From contig WKLE02005527.1 of the NCBI GenBank assembly GCA_014885115.2, positions 1 through 11,210 on the forward strand: a DNA stretch of 11,210 bases. Reading direction: 5' to 3'. Below the pieces are notes generated by a model. The model saw only the letters and a list, made by a program, of their open reading frames with translations, had not been told where the DNA came from and ran no database searches. Each line of letters opens with the position of its first letter. The first letter of the stretch is position 1. Shown one piece after another: positions 1-8,018 of this stretch. The translations under genes and the position numbers were made by a program. Origin of the DNA: Asterionellopsis glacialis (Eukaryota > Bacillariophyta > Plagiogrammaphyceae > Rhaphoneidales > Asterionellopsidaceae).

Positions 1-330
1 AATATTAATACAAGCATCTAAATTAAATTCTTGTGATTTTCTCTCTTCTGTGCGGTGCGCACCTTTTTAGGGGCGCGCATGGCATGTGTATTCGTAATAT
101 TTCTAAAGTTGACTGGTTGCATTGCTATTTTCTCAAGTGACACATCTTTTGCTACTTTGGTGGTTTTTATCTTCTTCCCTTCTTTGCTTTTCATTGTTGC
201 TTGTTTTGTGTGTCTCTGTTTGTTTCTTCTGTTTTCTACATTTCTGTTTTTATCAAAGATAACTCTGTTTTGCTTTTAGCCTGATTTTACGATATTAATT
301 CCAAATTCAGAGTAGTTTTTGCAGTAGGCA
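1..330. other. AT-rich left edge, no gene supported
   Basis: This stretch is T-rich on the plus strand and has no supportable gene. A 66-codon frame from an ATG at 79 is open to 279, but its product is a run of Phe, Leu, Val and Cys. That is what a pyrimidine-rich strand gives in any open frame, and no motif or family likeness was seen. It could be the edge of a neighbouring gene's untranslated or intergenic DNA. Confidence 0.5.
54..63. repeat. Perfect 10-bp GC-rich palindrome
   Basis: GGTGCGCACC is its own reverse complement and is followed closely by a second GC-rich patch, GGGGCGCGC, at 71-79. The pair stands out in otherwise T-rich DNA. It could be a protein-binding site or chance; no gene start nearby is supported. 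Confidence 0.4.
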
Positions 331-700
331 AGTCGCGAGACTCGTGCAATATGTCAATCAATCATAGTATGGACATACCGTGATGTAATGATGTCACAGA
401 TCAGGACAGACAAGATGACATGATGATGTCTTTGAGTGGACAGATGCAATCGTGCAGTGATGCGCTGCGTACATGCAAACGCTGACGTCACAAGCAAAGC
501 GTATTGAAATCCACTTTGCAGCAGAAGCATGATGCGTCACGCCAGAACGTGATGGTGCGCTGGTCTGGTGCACTCTCATTGGCTGCCTCAGGGAGTTTGG
601 TTCACATGGTAAAATCAAACTCCGCTGGAATCCGAACTCTAAGTAGATCCGCTGTAGGATCCCGTACTGCAATTGGGTCAAGAAGACGAATTGGTTAATT
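331..700. other. Less AT-rich island of unknown function
   Basis: Base composition is visibly more balanced here than on either side, and CpG dinucleotides are more frequent. The island contains repeated TGATG/GATGTC words (381-430), a GACAT-GATG-ATGTC inverted repeat at 417-430, a perfect TGACGTCA at 483-490 and GCGTCA at 534-539. A minus-strand frame is open across 394-705 (103 codons), but its product shows no recognisable domain. The island may be a promoter or enhancer-like segment, an old transposon fragment, or an exon of a gene reaching in from the left; I cannot choose between these. Confidence 0.35.
483..490. promoter_or_regulatory. CRE-like palindrome TGACGTCA
   Basis: This is the full cAMP-response-element consensus bound by bZIP factors. 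A GCGTCA (TGACGC on the minus strand) lies 44 bp downstream at 534-539. In the diatom Phaeodactylum, TGACGT, ACGTCA and TGACGC are described as CO2/cAMP-responsive elements of a carbonic anhydrase promoter. Here no gene start is close: the nearest supported one is at 3661. The functional reading is therefore weak. Confidence 0.3.
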
Positions 701-1528
701 GTCAACTATTTTTATCTGCGCAGGTACTTCTTTCCTATCAGTGCCAGACAGAATTGCCTTGGGTACATAGTTGTGCTTGGTCTTATTCAATACATGTTGT
801 TTGATCAATGTGGTGGCTTTCATCTATTGAATTTGTTGTATTTTCCATCCTTTCTTGTTGTACTGCATCCACTCTCCTCTATTTTTTTTACAAGAATGAC
901 AAGTTACAATTTGCAACAATCAACATATTGAAATACACAATTATCAATCATTTTCATTTCATAATACTTATCTCTGCTCTTATTTGAATGTTGCAGAAGT
1001 TCACTGTAAAATATTGGAAGCAAAAATAAGCTGGTAGAGGGGAAAATGGAGCTGACAAGATGAGTTCAAATTAGAGTACCAAGCTGCATACAAAAAATCA
1101 ACAGTCTACCAGTATATACACAGCAATCCTTATTTTGATTCTAAATATGGCTGATTTTTGGGTACTACAATTTGTAGTCAAGTTCCACAATTTAAGTTGA
1201 AAGAATGCACAAAAAATATTATTTTTCACTTTTTACGTTTTACATTATACTCATTTAAAAATGACAGTAAACCATGTAAAACAAGGCATTTCATTAACAT
1301 CACACATGTTTGGCTATTTTCTCCTTAGCTTCTATATTCAATGGCCAGTTCATTGTTGTCACTTCTTAGTGTCCTGTTGTTCATTTTGACCCATTGACCA
1401 CTGCTTCTACACAACAATTTTTTTAATACTCTTTGGGATGTTAAAGATGCAGTTCTATCTTTGTCTTAATTAAATGGTGTCCCAACCAAAAAGAGAAATT
1501 ATGAAAAATATGGCTGTGTTGGGTTATA

Positions 1529-1609
1529 TTTTTTATTACTTTGATATAAAGTATGACTCCATTGAAAAGCTATACATTTTTTTACTTTGGAATAAAGTAT
1601 GACTCAATT
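1529..1609. repeat. Diverged tandem duplication, period 46 bp
   Basis: Two copies of a roughly 35-bp unit lie head to tail. Each has a T-run, then TACTTTG, then ATAAAGTATGACTC. The shared 12-mer AAAGTATGACTC starts at 1548 and again at 1594, a 46-bp period. The flanking bases are similar but not identical, so the duplication is not recent. Its function is unknown. Confidence 0.7.
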
Positions 1610-2732
1610 CACACTGCAAAATGAAACCTGCTCTTTTTTGTGATGATAAGTCATGTCAACAATGACAAAATTTGCATTTTTTCTAATGTGTTCAAAAACT
1701 CTGGCTACTTCTTACCAAGATTGATTCTCATATGACTAGATTGTACTGCCAGCAACACAAAGATAAACATAAAATATTTTTTACAAGACTCACCATGATT
1801 GGTACTCTGACAGTTCTGATGATGATTCCAGATAAGAATAAAGTTAATAATCATTCAGAACAGACAGTGTCTTGGGTATTGAGTTTATCCCTTTATTGGA
1901 GTAGGTTCCTTCAGGACACTCAATGCTCAATTTTCACCATCAAATGAAAATATTGAAAAACACATTATATCATTTATCTGTTTGACAAATTTCACTTCTT
2001 TGGACCCAAAATGTATGTCTGCACACACGAATCTCCATTTTTACTCAACGGAAAGTTGCATAACAACAAAAACCCCAAAATGACAAAAGTAAAAATTATG
2101 CCATTTTTTATGCCTATGTACCCATTTTTATTGTTTAGTCATTGCAACAAGCATGGCAAACAACACTGGTATCAAGTTTTGAAAAACTAAATCATTCTAT
2201 GAGGATTAGTTTGGGGTATATTCTCTACCATGGACAACTAACCAAAGTTTATAAAATTCTTCATTCTGCTTGTCCTGGAATTGCATTACTGGCTGCTCCA
2301 TTAGTGAAGTCACCCTTTTGTCTTGCAATTTTGCCATATTGTCCACACTACTGATGTAGAGCTATACTAGTACTGGTACATTGATTAGTTTTTGTGATCT
2401 TTCAGGATTTGTGGTGAAGACTTTATACTAAGTATGAAAAAGTTGTTTACCATCTTCCTTGCATCCTTATTTGTCATGATCCTCTGGTCTAATATGACAA
2501 CAATCTCATTATTCTTGTTGGCAGTTGCTACTACATGCCAATTTGTAAAGGACTAAGTTTACCAAGAACAAAATTAGTTATGTAAGTTTTCTGTTCTGCT
2601 GCCTTAGTATTCTTATCTTAAGAATCATTCATATGTCTTCATTAAAAGTAGCTTTATGATAACAGTAGCTTTATTATATATTGATGGTGCATGACTCAGC
2701 TTGACCGAAATTATGCTTCCCATCCTTTTTTT

Positions 2733-2749
2733 TAATAATAATAATAATA
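2733..2749. repeat. (TAA)n microsatellite
   Basis: About five and a half units of TAA directly follow a T-run. This is a simple-sequence repeat in non-coding DNA. Confidence 0.85.
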
Positions 2750-3082
2750 TTTAACAAGTGCAACAGCTTTATGTTGATTATTTAAGTATGAATAATGTCC
2801 CTGAGTATGCATTTCTAGGTCTGCCATTGAGCCTCTTATGGTACCCATTCAGTTCTTCATGTAAATACTGAACAATGATGATCGAATGATTTACCTTAAA
2901 GAAGAATACTTCACACTGAAAAATGTCATCTCAGTAGGCAGCTCATTGAAGACTATAAAAAATAATTATTATATGATAAAATCTCATAGTTTATTTGTAT
3001 TGCTTGGTGCTTGCCATACAACATGCAACATGTTCTTTGCTTCAATACCTTTAACTCTCATACCATTAAAAAAAACTATACT

Positions 3083-3118
3083 GATAGACAGACAGATAGA
3101 CAGATAGATAGACATACA
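3083..3118. repeat. GATA/GACA tetranucleotide microsatellite
   Basis: Interspersed GATA and GACA units run for about 36 bp, in the order GATA, GACA, GACA, GATA, GACA, GATA, GATA, GACA, ending in a broken unit. It lies in non-coding DNA about 540 bp upstream of the 3661 gene. Confidence 0.85.
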
Positions 3119-3296
3119 GGTACCTACGTTATGTAAGTAATACTATCAAATAAAAAATAATAATGAAATAATATAAATAAAGCAATCGAAAAATTAAGAC
3201 GTTATGCAGAGTTCTGTATGTAGCATTAATACTATCAATTTCCTATATTTCAGACAATTTCACATCTGAAAAGTGTTTGTTATTTAGTGAATCGAT

Positions 3297-3660
3297 GATC
3301 GTTTTTTCCCAGCAAAACAGACACATACAGAATCAAACGGATCATTCTAAAGACATATAATCTGTGTAACGAGAAAAAAATTATATACTATCTTAAGAAT
3401 TGGATATATCTATTCTCTAGCCCTGTCTAAAGAACGTTAATATTCATACTTAGTCGAGTCGTACCGAGTTGTCCGTTGTAGTTTCGTTTCACAAATTCAC
3501 TCCAAGCAATCGAGACACACACAAACCGAGTTTCACACGACGAACAAGGACTGCTTCACAAAACAACAAAACCTTTCCCATTCCCATAGCCAGTACCCAT
3601 CAATCCTAAGAGTAAAGAACAAAGAAGAGCGGTTGGTTCAAAGGCAGGTATTGAACAACT
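3297..3660 (+). promoter_or_regulatory. ATG-free promoter/5' leader of the 3661 gene
   Basis: The last plus-strand ATG before the gene is at about 3296, so roughly 365 nt are free of ATG although the DNA is AT-rich and several would be expected by chance. Composition changes near 3440: the last 220 nt become rich in CA/AC words and less AT-rich, as an unstructured 5' untranslated region would be. An in-frame TGA lies three codons before the start. No convincing TATA box or initiator was identified, so the transcription start is not placed; it could be near 3440. Confidence 0.55.
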
Positions 3661-6600
3661 ATGGGCAACGCCGCTACCAAAGACGAGTCTCCACCTGTGG
3701 AACATCTTGGAGGTATCGTTGCACCAGAATCATGGGACACGGATCCAGGTAGATTCAAACAAATATCTCCCATGTCAGATATTTCAGCTCCATCAAAGTT
3801 TATTGGCGGATCGCCAAACCTTAAGACTCAACTTCCGTCAAGAAGAGACAGAGCAGCAGCTCTGAACAAACCTCCAAGATCGAGCAAAAATCATAACGGC
3901 TCTCGCTCTTCGAGTGACAGAGAGCAGGCACATCACCATCAAAACAGTAGTAGCAGTCAACGAAAGGTTAGAAAATATCGCGAGGATCCCTACGAGAAAG
4001 AGAACTTCGAACCCGCGAAAAATAAAGCTGAACTGTTGGCGTGCCTTACAGGTTGTATGGAAGAAAGCGCTCACAAGCTCGACAAGGCTCGTGCACATGC
4101 TGTGCCTCTTGCCAAAAAAGCAGGCTCTGCTACGAAACATGTTGCGAAGCTTGCTGCAAAGAAGACTGTAAAGGTGACAAAAAAGACCGCGAAGGTAACA
4201 GTGAAAGCCAGCAAAAAGGTAGCAAAGAAACTTGATAACGTGAAGGGGAGGATGGTCACACAGTCGAACGACGACGCATCGATTGAATCCAGTCTTTACT
4301 ACGACGACGAGGCTGAAGCCGTTGATATTGGTGGTTCTAACCAACACGACCGGTTCAATATTTCAACCATGGATGGAAATGGGGGCACCGAAGATGATAC
4401 CAACTCCTTACTTGACCTTGGCTTGAAGAAGGCAGAAGGCTTCCGTAGAGATCTCACTGAGTCGGAGAGATCTGATCAAACAAATCGATTCGACGTATCC
4501 TCGATTGACTATGACGAAGAGCCAAGCGGATTAGCACCACAACTACCAGGCCTCAAGGAAGCAGCTAATTTTCGTTACCAACCTGATTTGGAGGATGTCA
4601 AGGAGTCTAGCCAAACTACAGAGAGTAGAAGCATAGCATCAAGTCAAACAAGTGAATTAGATCCAAAGAAGACATCTTTCAATACTTATGACCCCGGTAA
4701 AGAATTGGTGGCCATGAAGAAACAACGTAAGCAAGAAACAAAACAAAAAAGGAGCGCACCAAGCTCAGCAGTATCCAAACACGAGTTGGAGGCTGAATAC
4801 TCCACAGAAATTGCACTTCACAACGAAGACGACTTCTTCAATAGGCTTTCATTTTCGAAATCAACTGATGATTCAATGTCTGCATTCGGTGAAGAGTTTG
4901 CCAATGATACTTCTACTTTCAAATCGGTTAATCCCCACTACGTCAGTTCACCTGAAGAAGATAATGGATCAGTCACCATGGATTCACCAGTCGCATCACT
5001 GTTTTCAAAGAAGGGCGTAGAAGAATCCAAGAAACCTGATGCATCAAAGTCCAAGCAGACTACGAAGCAAAAGAACAAACATACTAATACGCATATTAAA
5101 CAGAAGTCATCTGATCAACCTCTCAAGAAGAATGCAGAATATGCTCCAGACAATTCTTGGTTATCGTTGACCCCTCAGAATGGGTCAAGGGAGGCCAACA
5201 AAATCTTGCCCGCAAAGCCTAGCAATGGTGAAGTCACTCAAAAGATTACATCAGACAAGAAACCGATTTTCCGAACAATGTCATCTGTTCCAGCTCCCGA
5301 AACTCAACTGTCTTGTAAATCTGTCGACGATGCGGCTCAGAGTGTTGATAATAGTAGTGAGAATTCTTTGACTATTCATTTGACGGAATCTGCACCAAGC
5401 GTTCTCGAAACTTACAACAACGACCCCGAAGCTGTTCTTCCCACAAAGCAAGGCAAGACAAATGAAGTGAAGAAGGAAGAGAAACTGGTTACCCAAAAGA
5501 TTGCCAAGGAGAGTCCTCGTCTTTCTTCAGGAGCAACTTCATACAATAAGAAATCAAGGAAGTCCATGAGTCCCGAAGTTGCGCCTTCTGCTAAGGTACA
5601 AGAGTACTTGGAGGCTGAACGAGAAGAACTACCCGAAGAAGAAGATGATCTTCCACCCCAAAGACCAAATCAGTCTGCTAACACATCATCCCTTTCCACT
5701 ATGGAGCATATGAATCTTGACAAGAGTAGCAGCAGGGAGTCAGACTTGGCTTCGGAAGTTTCTTGGTTGAAGGATGGGCCCAGGTCAAACAAGGTCGGAA
5801 AGGCTCCATGGGAAGACTCTCTTCTAGAAATTTCTACGGATGCATCTACTTCTACGTCATTGGTTTCTGATCAAGCGTTGTCCAACGCAGCATTCCTATT
5901 TTCCCCGAGCTACGTTGAACACAAGCCTCACTTGATCAAGAGCAAAAGTCCAGCAAGAGAAGTTTCCCTGTCGATTTCAACAGCAAGTTCTCGAAATCGC
6001 CTAGCAAGTCTCCCTTCACGTTCTCAGCCAACCTTTAGCATCCCTGCTAGTCAGTCTGTAGAGTCGATTTTGCCCAAATTAGCTGAAAATGTTGGAGAGG
6101 ATGCAACACAAGCAAGTACTGGTAGTACTAGAAACACACAAGTCCGTTTTTCAAATGCAAATGAAATCAAAATTATTTCTGACAACCAACACTCCAACCG
6201 TATTGCGGAAACTCCAGATGAGGTTGTTGCTCAAGGGATAGAAACAAAACTCTCTGATTTAACTGAAGCGTCCAGCATTCAGAAGTTGGCATCACCTAGG
6301 GCATCAAGCTCACCTAGGGCATCAGTAGAAACAATTGAATCAGGAGCATCAAAAATAACGATGAATAGCGTCTTGTCTAGAACAGCTGCCTTGCGTGCTC
6401 AAATTGAAAAGAACAAGCCACCCAGCAAAAAGAAGGAGAAAAAGACTACGCCCAAGTTTGTCCGAGAAAGAAGAGAACGAGAACGACAAGAACGTGAAAG
6501 AAAAGAACGAGAACAACAAGAACAAGAAAGAAAAGAACGAGAACAACAAGAACAAGAAAGATTAAAGTTACAAGAAGAAGTGAAGGAGGAAGAGCAATCT

Positions 6601-7539
6601 ACAGGAGAAGAGTTTACCAAAGAGTTTCCCGAATTGGAAGAAAAATTCGAACCATCAGTTGATGTTACCAATGAAGCTTCAATTATGAAGGACCAAGAAA
6701 CTAGTGGGTGGACTTACGTTCAAAATGGTGAAGGTAATCTCAGTCATGTTACGCCCGCCAAGGGTTCTGTAGCCATCAAGGGTGCATCACCAATGAGGCG
6801 CTTCCATGCAGCAAGAAGTATGTTTTCACCTTCAGATGGAGCCCAATCGCACAGACCACCACTTGCGAAGGCCAGGAGAGCAGAAACTACGACATCTTCA
6901 AAGGTAACAGAGATCGATGGTCGTTTAAAAGCATCTCGACCTCTAACTTTGAAAAATCCAAGGCGCGAAACAACTGGAGATGGAGTTATTGCACCAAGGA
7001 AGCCAAAGCTAGTCGACCCAATGTTTGCCCGTCGTGATGAAGTGGTCGAGGAGACTAAGGAAAGACAGGAAAGTGTTGCCGACGATGCATCTTCAGATAG
7101 AAGCAGTTTCTTCCTCGATCTCAGAGAACCAGACGTATCAACTTTCACCAAGCCTCAACCAATAGAATCCGCAGAAGATACCAGTGATGATGAAAGTGAA
7201 ATAGACGCTTTTGCAGGAATCCGAAGCAAACCTTCGATTGACGGTAGTGAAGCCCCTTCGGTAGCTACGCTTCTCCGTGCATGGAAGGATAAAGAGAATG
7301 ATTGCCTAAAAAGACCGCCTAAATTCACTTCGAAAGCCGTTGTCAACCCTCAAAGTATGAAAAACCACCGCAAAAATGCAGCAACTCCTGCAAATTTATG
7401 CTTGTCACCAACCCAGAGAACCCCACTGCAAGCACGAAAATGGAGAAGTTTAGCAGCGGAAGCAAATGAAAAAGAAACCTCAAAACAAGGCAAGAAATCT
7501 CGCAATGTATTCAGAGAACGAAGCATGAATGTTCATTGA
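3661..7539 (+). CDS. Large disordered, putatively N-myristoylated protein (1292 aa)
   Basis: I do not recognise a family and see no globular or catalytic domain. The start is firm: it is the first ATG after a 365-nt ATG-free leader, with an in-frame TGA just upstream. Residues 2-7 (GNAATK) fit the N-myristoylation pattern of Gly2 with Ser/Thr at position 6 and Lys at 7. Cys128 and Cys132 precede a Lys-rich, probably helical segment (about 143-197). An acidic module is duplicated at 229-263 and 274-306. Residues 934-979 are almost all Glu, Arg, Lys and Gln and should form a single alpha helix or coiled coil. KEN motifs lie at 113-115 and 1211-1213. Many Ser/Thr-Pro sites are present, several with a nearby basic residue (763, 878, 884, 1031, 1043, 1249, 1254). 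No signal peptide or membrane span is seen. A membrane-anchored, phosphorylation-controlled scaffold is an inference. The gene is intronless as read and convergent with the lipase gene. Confidence 0.85.
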   Translation: MGNAATKDESPPVEHLGGIVAPESWDTDPGRFKQISPMSDISAPSKFIGGSPNLKTQLPSRRDRAAALNKPPRSSKNHNGSRSSSDREQAHHHQNSSSSQRKVRKYREDPYEKENFEPAKNKAELLACLTGCMEESAHKLDKARAHAVPLAKKAGSATKHVAKLAAKKTVKVTKKTAKVTVKASKKVAKKLDNVKGRMVTQSNDDASIESSLYYDDEAEAVDIGGSNQHDRFNISTMDGNGGTEDDTNSLLDLGLKKAEGFRRDLTESERSDQTNRFDVSSIDYDEEPSGLAPQLPGLKEAANFRYQPDLEDVKESSQTTESRSIASSQTSELDPKKTSFNTYDPGKELVAMKKQRKQETKQKRSAPSSAVSKHELEAEYSTEIALHNEDDFFNRLSFSKSTDDSMSAFGEEFANDTSTFKSVNPHYVSSPEEDNGSVTMDSPVASLFSKKGVEESKKPDASKSKQTTKQKNKHTNTHIKQKSSDQPLKKNAEYAPDNSWLSLTPQNGSREANKILPAKPSNGEVTQKITSDKKPIFRTMSSVPAPETQLSCKSVDDAAQSVDNSSENSLTIHLTESAPSVLETYNNDPEAVLPTKQGKTNEVKKEEKLVTQKIAKESPRLSSGATSYNKKSRKSMSPEVAPSAKVQEYLEAEREELPEEEDDLPPQRPNQSANTSSLSTMEHMNLDKSSSRESDLASEVSWLKDGPRSNKVGKAPWEDSLLEISTDASTSTSLVSDQALSNAAFLFSPSYVEHKPHLIKSKSPAREVSLSISTASSRNRLASLPSRSQPTFSIPASQSVESILPKLAENVGEDATQASTGSTRNTQVRFSNANEIKIISDNQHSNRIAETPDEVVAQGIETKLSDLTEASSIQKLASPRASSSPRASVETIESGASKITMNSVLSRTAALRAQIEKNKPPSKKKEKKTTPKFVRERRERERQERERKEREQQEQERKEREQQEQERLKLQEEVKEEEQSTGEEFTKEFPELEEKFEPSVDVTNEASIMKDQETSGWTYVQNGEGNLSHVTPAKGSVAIKGASPMRRFHAARSMFSPSDGAQSHRPPLAKARRAETTTSSKVTEIDGRLKASRPLTLKNPRRETTGDGVIAPRKPKLVDPMFARRDEVVEETKERQESVADDASSDRSSFFLDLREPDVSTFTKPQPIESAEDTSDDESEIDAFAGIRSKPSIDGSEAPSVATLLRAWKDKENDCLKRPPKFTSKAVVNPQSMKNHRKNAATPANLCLSPTQRTPLQARKWRSLAAEANEKETSKQGKKSRNVFRERSMNVH
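4345..4578 (+). repeat. Duplicated about 44-residue acidic module within the coding region
   Basis: Residues 229-263 and 274-306 share the same order of motifs: RFNISTMD (231-238) with RFDVSSID (276-283), then GLKKAEGFR (254-262) with GLKEAANFR (297-305). The offset is 43-45 residues. The linkers differ and are acidic. A weaker relative of the first half, RFKQISPMSD, lies at 31-40. DNA identity between copies is low, so selection rather than recent duplication probably keeps the motif. It may be a short linear binding motif. Confidence 0.65.
6292..6324 (+). repeat. 18-bp tandem repeat encoding SPRAS twice
   Basis: The 15-mer TCACCTAGGGCATCA occurs at 6292-6306 and again, without mismatch, at 6310-6324. 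It encodes residues 878-882 and 884-888 of the 1292-residue protein, each with a Ser-Pro-Arg site. The exact match suggests a recent duplication or ongoing slippage. Confidence 0.85.
6471..6560 (+). repeat. Three 30-bp tandem units in the charged helix
   Basis: Units at 6501-6530 and 6531-6560 are identical base for base, and 6471-6500 differs from them at four positions. Each unit adds ten residues of the type RKEREQQEQE, so the number of units sets the length of the charged helix (934-979). The exact identity of the last two points to recent expansion, and the copy number may vary between strains. Confidence 0.9.
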
Positions 7540-8018
7540 GATTGATTATTTGAGAGAAGAGAAAGATGCGCCTGTAGTAGGAGATAGTAATTCCATAGCA
7601 GAGCAGCGTTATTGTAACCAATATAGGAATTGTGTATATGTGTTGATTGATAGAACTCCGCATTTTTTCTACTTTTCCTCCATCAAGATGTTGTTTACAT
7701 TCAGACAGAGTTTAGGTGAGACGCGGCAACTAGCTAGAAGAGGTCCGAACGTTTTTCTCCAAAACCATCAAAGGATACAGGATACAGTATCCGATAACGA
7801 GTGGGAAGCTTTTTGAACGATTGAAACCAAATGAGCAAGTTTACAAAATAATGCATTATCAAAATGTTTGTGTTACCATTTATCTGTTGAACTAAGCAAA
7901 TATAGCTAAAAATCACGCACAACTAATATAAATTACATCGTACCATACGAACACAATAAACATATACACATGCAACAGGGGAATACCAACGTTGTCGCCA
8001 AATAAGAGAAACTTGATC
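7540..8018. other. Convergent intergenic region holding both 3' ends
   Basis: The plus-strand gene ends at 7539 and the minus-strand lipase gene ends at 8019, so this 479-bp stretch must hold both 3' untranslated regions. No strong polyadenylation signal stands out on the plus strand close to the stop; an AATAAA at about 7954 could serve. A frame from ATG 7529 to 7816 (95 codons, +1 relative to the upstream gene) is open but has no recognised motif, and is noted in the findings. The right part (from about 7800) is AT-rich. Confidence 0.6.
7773..7792. repeat. GGATACA repeat with palindrome GGATACAGTATCC
   Basis: GGATACA occurs at 7773-7779, and the overlapping palindrome GGATAC-A-GTATCC spans 7780-7792. 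The 6-bp arms are perfect but the one-base centre is too short for a normal RNA hairpin, so a DNA-binding site or chance is likelier than a terminator. Pairing of the first GGATAC with GTATCC would leave a workable 8-nt loop. Confidence 0.35.

Larger units (their letters stand above)
701..3296. other. AT-rich intergenic desert, about 2.6 kb
   Basis: Long A and T runs and frequent stops in all six frames. The open frames present (1732-1947, 2142-2354, 2886-3107) are short, lack domain-like patterns and are what AT-rich DNA gives by chance. Simple repeats and one diverged tandem duplication are annotated separately. No tRNA, rRNA or transposase motif could be supported. A degraded mobile element is possible, but I could not show one by eye. 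Confidence 0.6.

Noticed and set aside
610..660. tRNA B-box-like sequence (GTTCGGATTCC on the minus strand)
   Set aside because: The A required at position 58 of the T-loop is G, and no matching acceptor stem or D-arm could be found. The GGTTCGATTA words at 11031 and 11144 were rejected likewise, because their T-stems do not pair.
1780..2560. Possible degraded transposase, suggested by an Asp/Ser-rich reading near 1800
   Set aside because: The reading is broken by several stops, and no DDE-type motif series or terminal inverted repeats could be seen. A translated search would be needed.
3838..4347. Minus-strand open frame of 169 codons inside the large gene
   Set aside because: It lies antisense to the Lys-rich and Ser-rich part of the 1292-codon frame. 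Its Phe/Cys/Leu-rich product is the mirror of Lys and Glu codons, and it has no motif.
6349..6671. Two overlapping minus-strand frames rich in Phe/Ser/Leu or Ser/Cys/Arg
   Set aside because: They are reverse-strand readings of the GAA/AGA-rich repeat that encodes the charged helix; the low complexity comes from that repeat.
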